Assembly: GCA_964626905.1 (NCBI GenBank) | Contig: CAZVHA010000003.1 | Coordinates: forward strand, 62,001-126,000 | Length of the DNA stretch: 64,000 bases | Direction: 5' to 3' | From: REEB52 sp964626905 | Lineage (GTDB): Bacteria > Chlamydiota > Chlamydiia > Chlamydiales > SM23-39 | Part shown: positions 53,118 through 61,272 of the stretch, in pieces | Position numbering within the stretch: position 1 is the stretch's first letter | How the letters are laid out: each line of letters begins with the position of its first letter | Made by a program: the position numbers and the translations under genes | Notes under the pieces: model-generated | The model's database searches: none | The model's input: the letters and a program-made list of their open reading frames with translations, nothing else | Told to the model about the DNA's origin: nothing

Positions 53118-54130
53118 ACGTTACGATTACGGATAGTTCTTTACTGCTCTATCAAACAGAAGATGGTCAGACTAGGATCGAGGTTCGCCTCCAAGACGAA
53201 ACCGTTTGGCTGAACCAAGCACAACTGTGTGAGTTATTCGATAAAGATAAGCGGACGATCTCCGAACACATACAGAACATATTCAAAGAGAAAGAGTTAA
53301 TTGAAGAATCAGTTGTCCGGAAATTCCGGACAACTGCCTCTGACGGCAAAAATTATCAAGTAATGCACTACAACCTCGATGTGATCATCTCGGTGGGATA
53401 CAGGGTCAGCTCGCACAGGGGCACCCAGTTCCGTATCTGGGCTACGCAGAGGCTGAAAGAATATTTGATCAAAGGATTTACACTTGATGACGAGCGACTG
53501 AAACGAGGTGGCGGTGGAAACTATTTCAGTGAACTTTTGGCTAGGATTAGAGACATCCGCTCCTCTGAAAAAGTATTCTGGTGCAAGGTCCTCGATATCT
53601 ACGCCACGAGCATTGACTACGACCCGAAAACGGAAAGCTCAAAACAGTTTTTCAGAGTAGTGCAAAACAAAATGCACTGGGCGGCTCACGGACATACAGC
53701 CGCTGAGATCATCTACTCCCGGGCCAATGCTGAGACAACAAACATGGGCCTCACCTCTTGGTCCGGTAAGAAACCAAGGCAATCTGATGCAGAAATTGCA
53801 AAGAACTATCTCAATGAAGAGGAATTAAAAGTTCTCAACCTGATCGTATCCCTCTACTTGGACTTCGCTGAACTGCAAGCTCTAAGTCAAAACCCCATGT
53901 ATATGAAAGATTGGATTGCCAAGCTTGACGATTTTCTACGAATGGCCTCCCGAGATACTCTTTCTCATGCTGGAAAAATAAGCCACGAAGAGGCTCTTGA
54001 TAAGGCCAGAATTGAATATTCCAAGTATCAGCAGCAAGTGCTCAATGCGCCCTCCTTGGTAGAACAACATTTCCTTGAAACCATTAAGGAGTTTGAGAAA
54101 GCTGCATTGGTTAATTCCTCCGACAATTGA
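53114..54130 (+). CDS. rhuM: RhuM-family protein
   Basis: A 338-residue protein from ATG 53114, overlapping the stop of the broken acetyltransferase. RhuM signature: VWLNQAQLCELFDKDKRTIS near 33-52, then HIQNIFKEKELIEESVVRKF and HYNLDVIISVGYRVSSHRGTQFR near 92-114. RhuM proteins, first named from a Salmonella pathogenicity island, have a KilA/antirepressor-like N-terminus and are spread by mobile elements; function is uncertain. Intact. Located in the accessory region next to a TATAC element. Confidence 0.85.
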   Translation: MNVTITDSSLLLYQTEDGQTRIEVRLQDETVWLNQAQLCELFDKDKRTISEHIQNIFKEKELIEESVVRKFRTTASDGKNYQVMHYNLDVIISVGYRVSSHRGTQFRIWATQRLKEYLIKGFTLDDERLKRGGGGNYFSELLARIRDIRSSEKVFWCKVLDIYATSIDYDPKTESSKQFFRVVQNKMHWAAHGHTAAEIIYSRANAETTNMGLTSWSGKKPRQSDAEIAKNYLNEEELKVLNLIVSLYLDFAELQALSQNPMYMKDWIAKLDDFLRMASRDTLSHAGKISHEEALDKARIEYSKYQQQVLNAPSLVEQHFLETIKEFEKAALVNSSDN

Positions 54131-54223
54131 TTTATGGCTTCATCTTAGACCGTTTCTTTCCGCATTTTTTCCGCAAATGACCTGAATCCAAGGGAATTTC
54201 TACGAGTCGATCGGAACCACTGA

Positions 54224-54395
54224 TATACCCAACATGGTTCGAAATTTGGTTTTTGACTGCGTCGGCATCCCCATCTTTGAAGTCGCCTGCATCACCCAAC
54301 TTATTCAAGTTGGGTTGCTTCGGCGCCGCTTCGCTTCTTCAAATATGTGGCGCCGACTTTGTCAAATTCCCAAATTTTGAGCCACGTTGGGTATA
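54224..54395. repeat. Inverted-repeat element, TATAC family copy I
   Basis: 172-bp palindromic element, same orientation and about 98% identical by eye to the copy at 40937. TATACCC termini. Lies in the gene-free stretch after rhuM. Confidence 0.88.
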
Positions 54396-54612
54396 GGATA
54401 GTGGCACGCCTGTTATTTCACGGGAAAATTATCTGGGACGCCTTATCCCCGTTCCTGGCGAACAGAAACTTTTAGAATCAGACGAGGAAGTGAAATAAGT
54501 TCGTGGTCCACTGGCAGTCCACTATTTGAAGAGCTCGAATTATAGTTGTTTTCCAAAAACACCTTGCAAATCGTCCATGGCATCATCAAAATGCAAGGAG
54601 GATGCAATGTCT
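54396..54612. other. Gene-free stretch with a short coding-like remnant
   Basis: Directly after the element, a + strand frame (54400-54487 approximately) reads SGTPVISRENYLGRLIPVPG and further to a TAA, without a start codon. It looks like the 3' end of a lost gene, but the left side of the element does not continue it in frame. Nothing else is recognised up to the superoxide dismutase stop. Confidence 0.3.
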
Positions 54613-55224
54613 TTATCGGAATCGCTGCTCCACCACTTTCCAATTGATATTCTTGAAAAAAGCTTCGATGTATTTCATCTTGTCTAGCCCGTATTGTGGC
54701 ATGTAAGCGTGTTCAAAAACATCCATGATTAAAATGGGCTTTCCTTTCACAAGGTGTCCTGTATCGTGTTCGTTGATCCAGGTATTGACGAGCTGATTGT
54801 CTTCTGGATCTAAATAGAGTAGAGCCCATCCGATACCTCGAATGGTTCCAGTTGCGATAAAATCTTCTTTCCAGCGATCAAAACTGCTCCACTGGGATAC
54901 GAGCGCTTGGTAAAGAGGACTTTTAGCATTGAGTGGAACTGTTCCTCCCAGATTATCGAAATACAGTTCATGAAGACGCATTCCATCGAATTCCCATCCG
55001 ACCCGTCTTTTCAAAGCGCCGAATTCATAAGACTTTGGATCGACACTCTTCAATTTGGCGAGAAGATCGTTCGTATTTTTCACATATCCTTCGTAGAGCT
55101 TGAAGTGCAATTTCAAGAGCGTATCGCTAAATCCCGGCATTCCGATGAGGTGCGAATAATCTTTTGCCATATAAGCATTTAACAAGCCTCCGCACAACAT
55201 CAGCAAACAAAACAAATTTTTCAT
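54613..55224 (-). CDS. Exported Fe/Mn superoxide dismutase-family protein
   Basis: A 203-residue protein. Residues 1-18 (MKNLFCLLMLCGGLLNAY) form a signal peptide. The metal ligands appear present: His near 40 (LKLHFKLYEGYV), His near 85 (MRLHELYFDNLGG), Asp near 168 and His near 172 (MDVFEHAYMPQYG); the usual DVWEHAYY Trp is Phe here. It belongs to a subgroup with the YxGYVKNTN pattern. An exported form would detoxify superoxide made by the host at the bacterial surface. Its start overlaps the stop of the next gene by 4 bases. Confidence 0.8.
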   Translation of the reverse strand: MKNLFCLLMLCGGLLNAYMAKDYSHLIGMPGFSDTLLKLHFKLYEGYVKNTNDLLAKLKSVDPKSYEFGALKRRVGWEFDGMRLHELYFDNLGGTVPLNAKSPLYQALVSQWSSFDRWKEDFIATGTIRGIGWALLYLDPEDNQLVNTWINEHDTGHLVKGKPILIMDVFEHAYMPQYGLDKMKYIEAFFKNINWKVVEQRFR

Positions 55225-55547
55225 TCGACCGACTTTTTAGCCTGGTCCAGGTCTTTCTTTAACTTATCGATGGTATCGGGATCGCCTGGATATTTTTCAA
55301 ACGTGGCGTAATCTTTTGCGATTTTTGCGCTTTGGTCTTCGAGCTCTTTTCGCATAAGACTATGGGCTGTTTGATTGAGGATCTCTTTTGCTTGATCCAT
55401 CACATCTTTGAATTCAGCCTTTTGATAGGGATTATCTGATTTATTATATTCGTCGAGCGCCCTTTGAAAGAGATCGACGCTGTGTCCATATTCTTGTTCG
55501 TACATTTTTTTATCTTGTGGACTCAAGGGCCCCGATACACTTCCCAT
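55221..55547 (-). CDS. Hypothetical helical protein, 108 aa
   Basis: From ATG 55547, with GGAGG 5-6 bases before it; an upstream TTG in frame is less likely. Soluble, almost fully helical, acidic/lysine-rich (DLFQRALDEYNKSDNPYQKA; KLKKDLDQAKKSVE), with no signal. Coupled by ATGA-type overlap to the exported superoxide dismutase, so the two are co-translated. No family recognised. Confidence 0.65.
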   Translation of the reverse strand: MGSVSGPLSPQDKKMYEQEYGHSVDLFQRALDEYNKSDNPYQKAEFKDVMDQAKEILNQTAHSLMRKELEDQSAKIAKDYATFEKYPGDPDTIDKLKKDLDQAKKSVE

Positions 55548-55606
55548 ATTCGCCTCCAATTTTCATAGTTGCCAAAAAATGGGGAAAAGGTAAATAACTT
55601 TGTCAT

Positions 55607-56611
55607 ATGCATCTTCTTTTTTTGTGTTTTTTCATCCCCCTTCTCCTTTTTGCAGGGGAGCCAACTCCTGAGCAAATCGCAATTGAGCTGAAAAAAGCAG
55701 AAGACGAGTACAACCGGGCTCTTGAAATGTTTAGTCCCTGGTATACGGGACCGCTAATCACTCCCGGCTCAAGCATGATGCCTCCTGCCAACGGCAATAC
55801 GCAGCCCTACCTCTTCTTCATAGACAACTACGCCAGTTTCAATTCGAAGCGCAAATCGGTTTCTCTTCCGAGCCATCTCGTCCAATTGAAAGGCTCTGCG
55901 AATATCCAGACGGGCGTGACCGATAATTTCGACATCAACCTCACCTTTTCAGGGCAGGGCAATTGGCAATTCGACCACAGCGGCGGTGGGCTTGGAGATA
56001 CTTCGGTGACAGCCGGCTTTTTAATTTACCGGCAATCCATCTACGTCCCCGCGATGAAATTCACAGTGGTGCAAACATTCCCCACCGGCAAATACAACCG
56101 CTTGGATCAATATTTGGTCGATTCGACAGGTGCGGGCGCCTATGCAACCCAATTTGGGCTCGGATTTTCTAAAGTGATCCTTTGGGATACCAAACACCCG
56201 ATGAATATGCGCTGCTTTTTTGGTTATGAGCTCTCAACCGTGGTGAATGTGAAGGGGTTTAACTCTTATGGCGGCGGCTATGGCTGCCTTGGAAGGGTCA
56301 GACCAGGCAACAGTTTTAGCGCCGATTTTGGCTACGAGATCAGCCTTACCCAAAAATGGGTGGGAGCTCTCGATGTGGTCTATACTGCGACAAATCGGAC
56401 AAAATTCCACGGCAATCCAGGAATCCTCGCGAGCGGAATCGTTTCTGCCGTCGGAAATGGCTCCAGCGATAGCCTTAGCCTTGCTCCTGCCCTAGAGTAC
56501 AACTTCAATCCAAATGTCGGCATCATCGCTGGGGCCTGGTTCACCGTCTACGGGAGAAATAGCTCCAATTTCGGCTCAGCCGTGATCAGCATCACCTACA
56601 GCTTTCCTTGA
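55607..56611 (+). CDS. Predicted outer-membrane beta-barrel protein
   Basis: A 334-residue protein with a signal peptide (MHLLFLCFFIPLLLFAG). A short charged helix (about 20-45) is followed by alternating polar/aromatic beta-strands to the end (FDINLTFSGQGNWQF; MKFTVVQTFPTGKYN; SAVISITYSFP). Gly/Asn/Tyr-rich composition fits an 12-14-strand barrel of the transporter/MetA-pathway phenol-degradation-like type (DUF-level family). Substrate unknown. Single gene. Confidence 0.7.
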   Translation: MHLLFLCFFIPLLLFAGEPTPEQIAIELKKAEDEYNRALEMFSPWYTGPLITPGSSMMPPANGNTQPYLFFIDNYASFNSKRKSVSLPSHLVQLKGSANIQTGVTDNFDINLTFSGQGNWQFDHSGGGLGDTSVTAGFLIYRQSIYVPAMKFTVVQTFPTGKYNRLDQYLVDSTGAGAYATQFGLGFSKVILWDTKHPMNMRCFFGYELSTVVNVKGFNSYGGGYGCLGRVRPGNSFSADFGYEISLTQKWVGALDVVYTATNRTKFHGNPGILASGIVSAVGNGSSDSLSLAPALEYNFNPNVGIIAGAWFTVYGRNSSNFGSAVISITYSFP

Positions 56612-56616
56612 GAGAT

Positions 56617-56985
56617 TTACATTGATGCAATGATCATCGGTTCTGATTGTTGCGCCATTGTTTCGCTCTTAGGCAAACGAACTCTTGTTCGAGGAAATCG
56701 AATCTCACTCGCCAACATGGATAGTTCTTGCAATTTCGCCAAAATCTGATCCAAAAGCCCGCTTTTTCGCCAGATTTTGTACCATCGGTGCGCTGCCGAC
56801 TTCGACGCAAACTCCTCTCCAACAGGAAGCGATTCCCATTTCGTCTTTGTACATAGAATATACAAAATCGAATTCAATACCTTCCGCCAAGGCGTATGGG
56901 GTTTCCCTCTCCCTCTCTTAGGAAGGGTCGGGAAAAAAGCTTCTAACATTTGCCATTGTAAATCTGTAAGTGACTGATAGTTCAT
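56617..56985 (-). pseudogene. IS5-family transposase remnant (N-terminal part)
   Basis: The first about 85 codons match the DUF4096 N-terminal domain of IS5-family (IS427/IS1031-type) transposases: LTDLQWQMLEAFFPTLPKRGR, HTPWRKVLNSILYILCT, WESLPVGEEFASKSAAHRWYK. The DDE catalytic half is missing; the remaining codons to the stop do not look like transposase. In full elements the second half is reached by a frameshift, but no such frame is seen here. No terminal repeats identified. Confidence 0.75.
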
Positions 56986-56987
56986 AG

Positions 56988-57314
56988 TTAACTCATTTTA
57001 AAGGGTTTTAATTTATGGTTTATTTTTAAAGAGCTATCATTAAGCCCTTGATCTACAAGGGCTTTTTCTTCCCTTGAAAGGTTAATTCCCTCAAACGGGG
57101 AGAGTTCTTGGAGATAACTTCGCAAAAGACTCTCAAGCTCAGCAGCTTGAGAAATAGCCCTTTCTTTGACAGAAGAGTCGCTATTTTCCAAGTCTTCTTG
57201 AAGCGCCTTGAGGAACCCCCCAGTCTCAGTAATAAGCCTTTCTAGGTCCTGTTGGCTTAGGACTTCAGGGTTCTCTAAACTCTGTTTAAAAAGATCTAAA
57301 TAATCATTATTCAT
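56988..57314 (-). CDS. Hypothetical helical protein, 108 aa
   Basis: A 108-residue acidic helical protein (YLDLFKQSLENPEVLSQQDL; AAELESLLRSYLQELSPF). No signal or membrane segment. The stop lies 2 bases before the transposase-remnant ATG, so the original C-terminus may have been replaced at insertion. Upstream DNA is very AT-rich. The same-strand 449-residue gene lies about 100 bases upstream. Family unknown; possible small secreted protein or chaperone. Confidence 0.55.
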   Translation of the reverse strand: MNNDYLDLFKQSLENPEVLSQQDLERLITETGGFLKALQEDLENSDSSVKERAISQAAELESLLRSYLQELSPFEGINLSREEKALVDQGLNDSSLKINHKLKPFKMS

Positions 57315-57415
57315 TGTTATAATATTGTTACTAACAATTATTATACCAAATTTAACCCTAATAGTAAATACTAAATATTTTATTATTTACTATTATATAA
57401 GTTATTTATTATTAA

Positions 57416-58765
57416 CTATTTATGAAATGAGGCGAGGGCCGTAGGGGGGAGCTTATCGTAAACGGTGGGCTCGAAGGTAAGACTCGTCAAAAGGGGGCCC
57501 TTATCATGATCAGAGATTCTCAATAAACCATGTAAAGTACTAAATTCCAGTCTGTTAAGTTTGCTCAAAGCCTCTTGGGGTTTTGCAAATATCCCCGGGG
57601 CAAGCTGAGCAAATTCCTCTCTTGCTGAGTCGCTCAATTGGATTAAAGTTCTATGATGTGGATTGAGTTTGTAATCATCGTTTTGAATCTGCATGGCCAT
57701 ATTGACGATGAGCTGTTCAAGCGGGCCAATAGCAAAGCGATTTTCGTGAAGCAAGTCTCGAATATCTCCAGCCGGAGCGGGGACCTCCTCTAGTTCAACG
57801 GGCGTATAACTGAAGAGCTTTGTCCACATGGGGAGTAAAAACTCGCGAATACGGTGTGAGTTTTTATCTCTTTCCATAAACTCTTGAAGGTGTTTTTCTC
57901 CATATTTCGCAACGAGGGGACCTTTTTTACCGAACTCAGCTAGAACCTCATTTGTCATTTTTCCTGTATTGAAATTATCCCAAAACGACATCGCGATAAA
58001 AATTGCGTCCCGATTGAGGAGTTCGCCCTCTTTATTCTCAAGTTTATTGAGCATCTGTTTCATAAGTTCTAAGTCGGTTTTTTTCGCTTCGTAACTCTCA
58101 TCGCTTAAGGGGAGTTTTTTGAACTCTAATTCTTTTTCTGCAAGCTTCTTTTTTAACGCTCTTGTGAAGCTTTGGATGAGCGCCTCGCTTGCAAGGACGT
58201 TTTGGATCACTTTGCGCTCCACCTCTTTATTATCTTTGCTGCTAAGTTCTGTTTTCAAAGACTTCAAGTGGTCCCTTAGGAACGACATGCAGGATCTAGA
58301 AATATAGTCTGGGTGAGGGAATTTAAGAGGAGGGGTCATTTCAACCGACTTGACAAACTGCTCGCCCGAAGGCCATGCAGGGCGGATTTTTTTTCTGAAC
58401 TCTTGCATCTTGGTCACGAGATCGGGGTCCACATCCTTTTCATAGATTGTTTCTCGCCCCTTTGTCTGAGGGTTGTAGTAGCTGATCCCAACAACATCCC
58501 TTCTTTCTCCACATCGCAAATTGGGCTCGATTGAAAATTTAACCCGAGTCATTCCAGCGCCCTTTTTTTCTTTGACCACCTTTTTCGCCTCGCCCAAGAT
58601 CTCTTTCGCAAGTTTTGTCGTCTCAGTATCTTTCTCGGCCGATTTGAGCCTGTAGCGCGATCCCCTATAAGAGGCGTGCAAGCGCAACTCCCCCTCTTCA
58701 GCCTCATGAGGCTGAAAATCGACGGAGTTATGGACGATGCTTGGTTGATCTACTTTAGAACTCAT
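57416..58765 (-). CDS. Hypothetical soluble protein, 449 aa, candidate secreted effector
   Basis: A 449-residue protein without signal peptide or membrane helix. The N-terminal 20 residues are Ser/Asn/Gln-rich (MSSKVDQPSIVHNSVDF), of the composition common in T3SS signals. Residues about 170-245 are charged coiled coil (FTRALKKKLAEKELEF), and the C-terminal third is mostly helical. No family recognised. It is divergent from the translocator-like operon at 58910 across a 144-base AT-rich promoter region. Position and composition suggest a T3SS substrate, but no activity can be named. Confidence 0.6.
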   Translation of the reverse strand: MSSKVDQPSIVHNSVDFQPHEAEEGELRLHASYRGSRYRLKSAEKDTETTKLAKEILGEAKKVVKEKKGAGMTRVKFSIEPNLRCGERRDVVGISYYNPQTKGRETIYEKDVDPDLVTKMQEFRKKIRPAWPSGEQFVKSVEMTPPLKFPHPDYISRSCMSFLRDHLKSLKTELSSKDNKEVERKVIQNVLASEALIQSFTRALKKKLAEKELEFKKLPLSDESYEAKKTDLELMKQMLNKLENKEGELLNRDAIFIAMSFWDNFNTGKMTNEVLAEFGKKGPLVAKYGEKHLQEFMERDKNSHRIREFLLPMWTKLFSYTPVELEEVPAPAGDIRDLLHENRFAIGPLEQLIVNMAMQIQNDDYKLNPHHRTLIQLSDSAREEFAQLAPGIFAKPQEALSKLNRLEFSTLHGLLRISDHDKGPLLTSLTFEPTVYDKLPPTALASFHK

Positions 58766-58909
58766 TTACCTGATTCCCCTTCAAGGTCAATTATACATTA
58801 AGCCTCCCTATAAATAAAGATATTATTTTATTATAATCCCATTAATACTATTTTTGTTTATTAATAAATATAATTTTGATAATATTACTTATGAAGGGTT
58901 ATATAAATT
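58766..58909. promoter_or_regulatory. AT-rich divergent promoter region
   Basis: 144 bases, almost all A/T from 58795, between two divergent units; similar AT tracts precede the genes at 5995, 45583 and 57314. GAAGGGTTATATAAATT holds the ribosome site for the + strand gene. Exact promoter elements were not identified. Confidence 0.4.
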
Positions 58910-59290
58910 ATGGGAATCAAAGAAATTATTAAAAAAGCAAAAAGTGGGGCTCCAAACGCCCTAATCTACGACTTTATTATTGAGTTTGAGGACTTTGCGT
59001 CAAAAATTGAGCAGATCCGGAGCAAAAATGCCCCTCGGGAACAGGAGCGTAAAGAGGTCTCTGAGCTGATGAGTGAGGCATATGATCGGTTAAGGATCAA
59101 GCTGGGTGAGGCCGCTGCCCATTATGGGATGAGCGTGGAACAACTCCACCGGGCCTTAAGCAACTCGGTGAATTTTGCCTCTGGCGATTGGATCGAGGTC
59201 CAAAAGATCAAGGGCGAATTGGCCGAACATTTGGGCCTTCCCTCGGAAACAAAGAAGAAACAAAGAAGAAACAAAAATTTAAGGGTTTAA
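58910..59290 (+). CDS. Hypothetical protein, 126 aa, first gene of translocator-like operon
   Basis: A 126-residue soluble helical protein (FIIEFEDFASKIEQIRSKNA; SELMSEAYDRLRIKLGEAAA) with a basic tail KKKQRRNKNLRV. No signal or membrane segment. Its small size, helical nature and place ahead of large exported-looking proteins are what one expects of a secretion chaperone or regulator, but no chaperone family is recognised. Good GAAGGG ribosome site 13-15 bases upstream. The next gene starts 6 bases after the stop. Confidence 0.6.
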   Translation: MGIKEIIKKAKSGAPNALIYDFIIEFEDFASKIEQIRSKNAPREQERKEVSELMSEAYDRLRIKLGEAAAHYGMSVEQLHRALSNSVNFASGDWIEVQKIKGELAEHLGLPSETKKKQRRNKNLRV

Positions 59291-59295
59291 AATTT

Positions 59296-60273
59296 ATGAC
59301 ATCACCAACACCACAAACATTGTGGGATAATTTTAATAACTCGCTTGCACAGCTTGAAGCTGATTCAAAGATTTCTAACACAGACCAGGGTGACGAGAAT
59401 AAAATCTACCACCTCTATTACGATGAAAAAATCAAAAAGCTCGATTCGATGACAGACCCGGATGAGATGTTGTATTACATAATAACGCAGATATTTGATA
59501 GCGACTCCCCTGATACCGCCAAAGACAAGAATGCGACGATCCTCGGAATTGCAAACGGACAGCTTGGGGTAAAAGGGGATGCCCTTGTTGTGAATAACGA
59601 CCTAGCTCAGGTTAACAACAACTTACAAAAAATGATCGATACAGATGAGAGCACGTATTCCGCAGGCGCCGGTAAAACAAACGGGGGTAACCCGCTTATT
59701 TATGACACTGGTTATGGAATCGACAAATTGCTCCATGATTTTAGCACCAATTCAGACGTGCAAGCTGCGATCGATCCACAAGTATTACAAAACCTCCAAG
59801 AAACCTATACCAGTTTTCGTCAGCAGTACTATCTCGATCCAAATGCACCGATCGCGGACAAAGACCCCTACCTTAACCTTTACAACCCGGCTGAAAATAC
59901 AGATCCAAAAGACAATGGATACACCTATCACTTTTATGGATTTTATAGCGATACAATCAGCGGGTACAACAATCAGAACCCAGATGAAAAGGGAAATCTG
60001 GACACGTATCTCTCGACCTATGATGAGATGCGTACAGACATGCAGACCCCTGGAGACGCGAAAGAGGCGACTGAAGGGTATCAAGACGTAATTAACCAGG
60101 CCAACTCGGTCACAAGTATGGTGCAAACGGCCAACACCGCAGAAAAAGTAGAGATCAGCCAGGTGACCAACGCGATCCAGCAATGGGAAGGACTTTACCA
60201 AAACGGAGTCCTCATGCCCCGGTCGAAATTGATTAACCAAGCGATCCAAAACCAAAGAGGATCATCAGGATAA
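59296..60273 (+). CDS. Hypothetical protein, 325 aa, possible T3SS-secreted structural protein
   Basis: A 325-residue protein from ATG 59296 (AAGGGT upstream), acidic and rich in Asn, Asp, Gln and Tyr, with no Cys and no signal peptide. N-terminal region MTSPTPQTLWDNFNNSLAQL; the middle (about 185-245) is Pro/Tyr/Asp-rich (DPNAPIADKDPYLNLYNPA); the C-terminal 80 residues are helical (EISQVTNAIQQWEGLYQ). Cys-free, helix-ended proteins of this composition are common among T3SS tip, filament and translocator proteins. No family recognised. Confidence 0.6.
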   Translation: MTSPTPQTLWDNFNNSLAQLEADSKISNTDQGDENKIYHLYYDEKIKKLDSMTDPDEMLYYIITQIFDSDSPDTAKDKNATILGIANGQLGVKGDALVVNNDLAQVNNNLQKMIDTDESTYSAGAGKTNGGNPLIYDTGYGIDKLLHDFSTNSDVQAAIDPQVLQNLQETYTSFRQQYYLDPNAPIADKDPYLNLYNPAENTDPKDNGYTYHFYGFYSDTISGYNNQNPDEKGNLDTYLSTYDEMRTDMQTPGDAKEATEGYQDVINQANSVTSMVQTANTAEKVEISQVTNAIQQWEGLYQNGVLMPRSKLINQAIQNQRGSSG

Positions 60274-60278
60274 AGAAT

Positions 60279-60689
60279 ATGGATGCAATAATTGCACTAG
60301 GTAAGGGACTTGGAGCTGCAACAGATGTGAATATTGATTGCAGATTTACAACGGCTCTCGGCGTAATCAATTTAGTTTTCACTGATTTTCCATTGCAAAT
60401 GGCTGATTCAAAGTTATTGCACCAAGATGCGGAAAAGATTTACGACGCAAGCTTAGAGGTGATCGGACACCCGGAAAAAACCGCGGAGGTCGCAGCGCTT
60501 GTTCAAAAGAGGAATCGCGACACAACGAGCTTTAGTTTAAACGAAGGTTTATTAAATAACGTGATCCAAGGGCAAAAGGCTGAGGCGCAAGTATTGGGGA
60601 ATGCGCTGCAAGACACCTACTCCTGGGCAGATCCAATCGATCGCGTACTGAGCTATTCAGCAGGACTTTTAGCTCATCAACTAGTATAA
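60279..60689 (+). CDS. Hypothetical protein, 136 aa
   Basis: A 136-residue protein, 5 bases after the previous stop. Helical, mildly hydrophobic N-terminal 45 residues (ALGKGLGAATDVN; ALGVINLVFTDFPLQM), then amphipathic helices (EKTAEVAALVQKRNRD; NNVIQGQKAEAQVLGNAL). No clear transmembrane helix. The short Ala/Leu/Gln pattern resembles small T3SS substrates. Family unknown. Confidence 0.55.
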   Translation: MDAIIALGKGLGAATDVNIDCRFTTALGVINLVFTDFPLQMADSKLLHQDAEKIYDASLEVIGHPEKTAEVAALVQKRNRDTTSFSLNEGLLNNVIQGQKAEAQVLGNALQDTYSWADPIDRVLSYSAGLLAHQLV

Positions 60690-60701
60690 AAAGAGGATAT
60701 T

Positions 60702-61256
60702 ATGGGATTTAATCCGTATAAATTTGCAGACGAGGTATCTGGGAGTTTGCTGGGAAGTATTTCCACTTGGACTGCCGGAGGGACAACTTTAAACACATGG
60801 ACCAATACGACCTCTCACTTGACCAAGCAGTGGACAACGGACAACGACTATTTTACGGACATCTCTAATCCACCAGGTGTGAACATCCGAACCGGATTTG
60901 CAAGTTTGGCTGACTTGAAGGCGTTTATATCACAATATATGACAAAAGGAGGACAGACCTATATCTACGACTTTTCTGAAATGGATATTCAATATTTGCT
61001 GAACGACCTGGATGACCCGAGCATATGGCCGACAGATGGTTCAGGATCGGTGATCGCAGGACAGATTCAGCAGTTTGGTCAGGCGGTGCAGTCGACGGAG
61101 CAGATAGAGACATCCATTGGGGATACGCAGACGAAATCGCAGGCAAGTTTTATTCAGCAAGAGATCAGTGCCCCACAGATTTTTTCAGATATGGAAAACG
61201 CGGTCCTCGGGGTTGGCTCGACGATTGCGAGCCTTTTAATGCAGTCATTCCTATAA
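60702..61256 (+). CDS. Hypothetical protein, 184 aa
   Basis: A 184-residue protein with AAGAGGAT ribosome site. N-terminal part is Thr/Trp/Gly-rich (SISTWTAGGTTLNTWTNTTS), followed by a helical C-terminus (about 125-184) rich in Gln, Ser and Ile. No signal, no Cys, no long membrane segment. The final 25 residues (MENAVLGVGSTIASLLMQSF) form an amphipathic or weakly hydrophobic helix. Family unknown; part of the same operon. Confidence 0.55.
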   Translation: MGFNPYKFADEVSGSLLGSISTWTAGGTTLNTWTNTTSHLTKQWTTDNDYFTDISNPPGVNIRTGFASLADLKAFISQYMTKGGQTYIYDFSEMDIQYLLNDLDDPSIWPTDGSGSVIAGQIQQFGQAVQSTEQIETSIGDTQTKSQASFIQQEISAPQIFSDMENAVLGVGSTIASLLMQSFL

Positions 61257-61272
61257 CGTATAAGGTGAAATT

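Noticed and set aside
54443..54643. 66-codon reverse frame after the TATAC element
   Set aside because: No ribosome site, overlaps the superoxide dismutase end, no similarity pattern.
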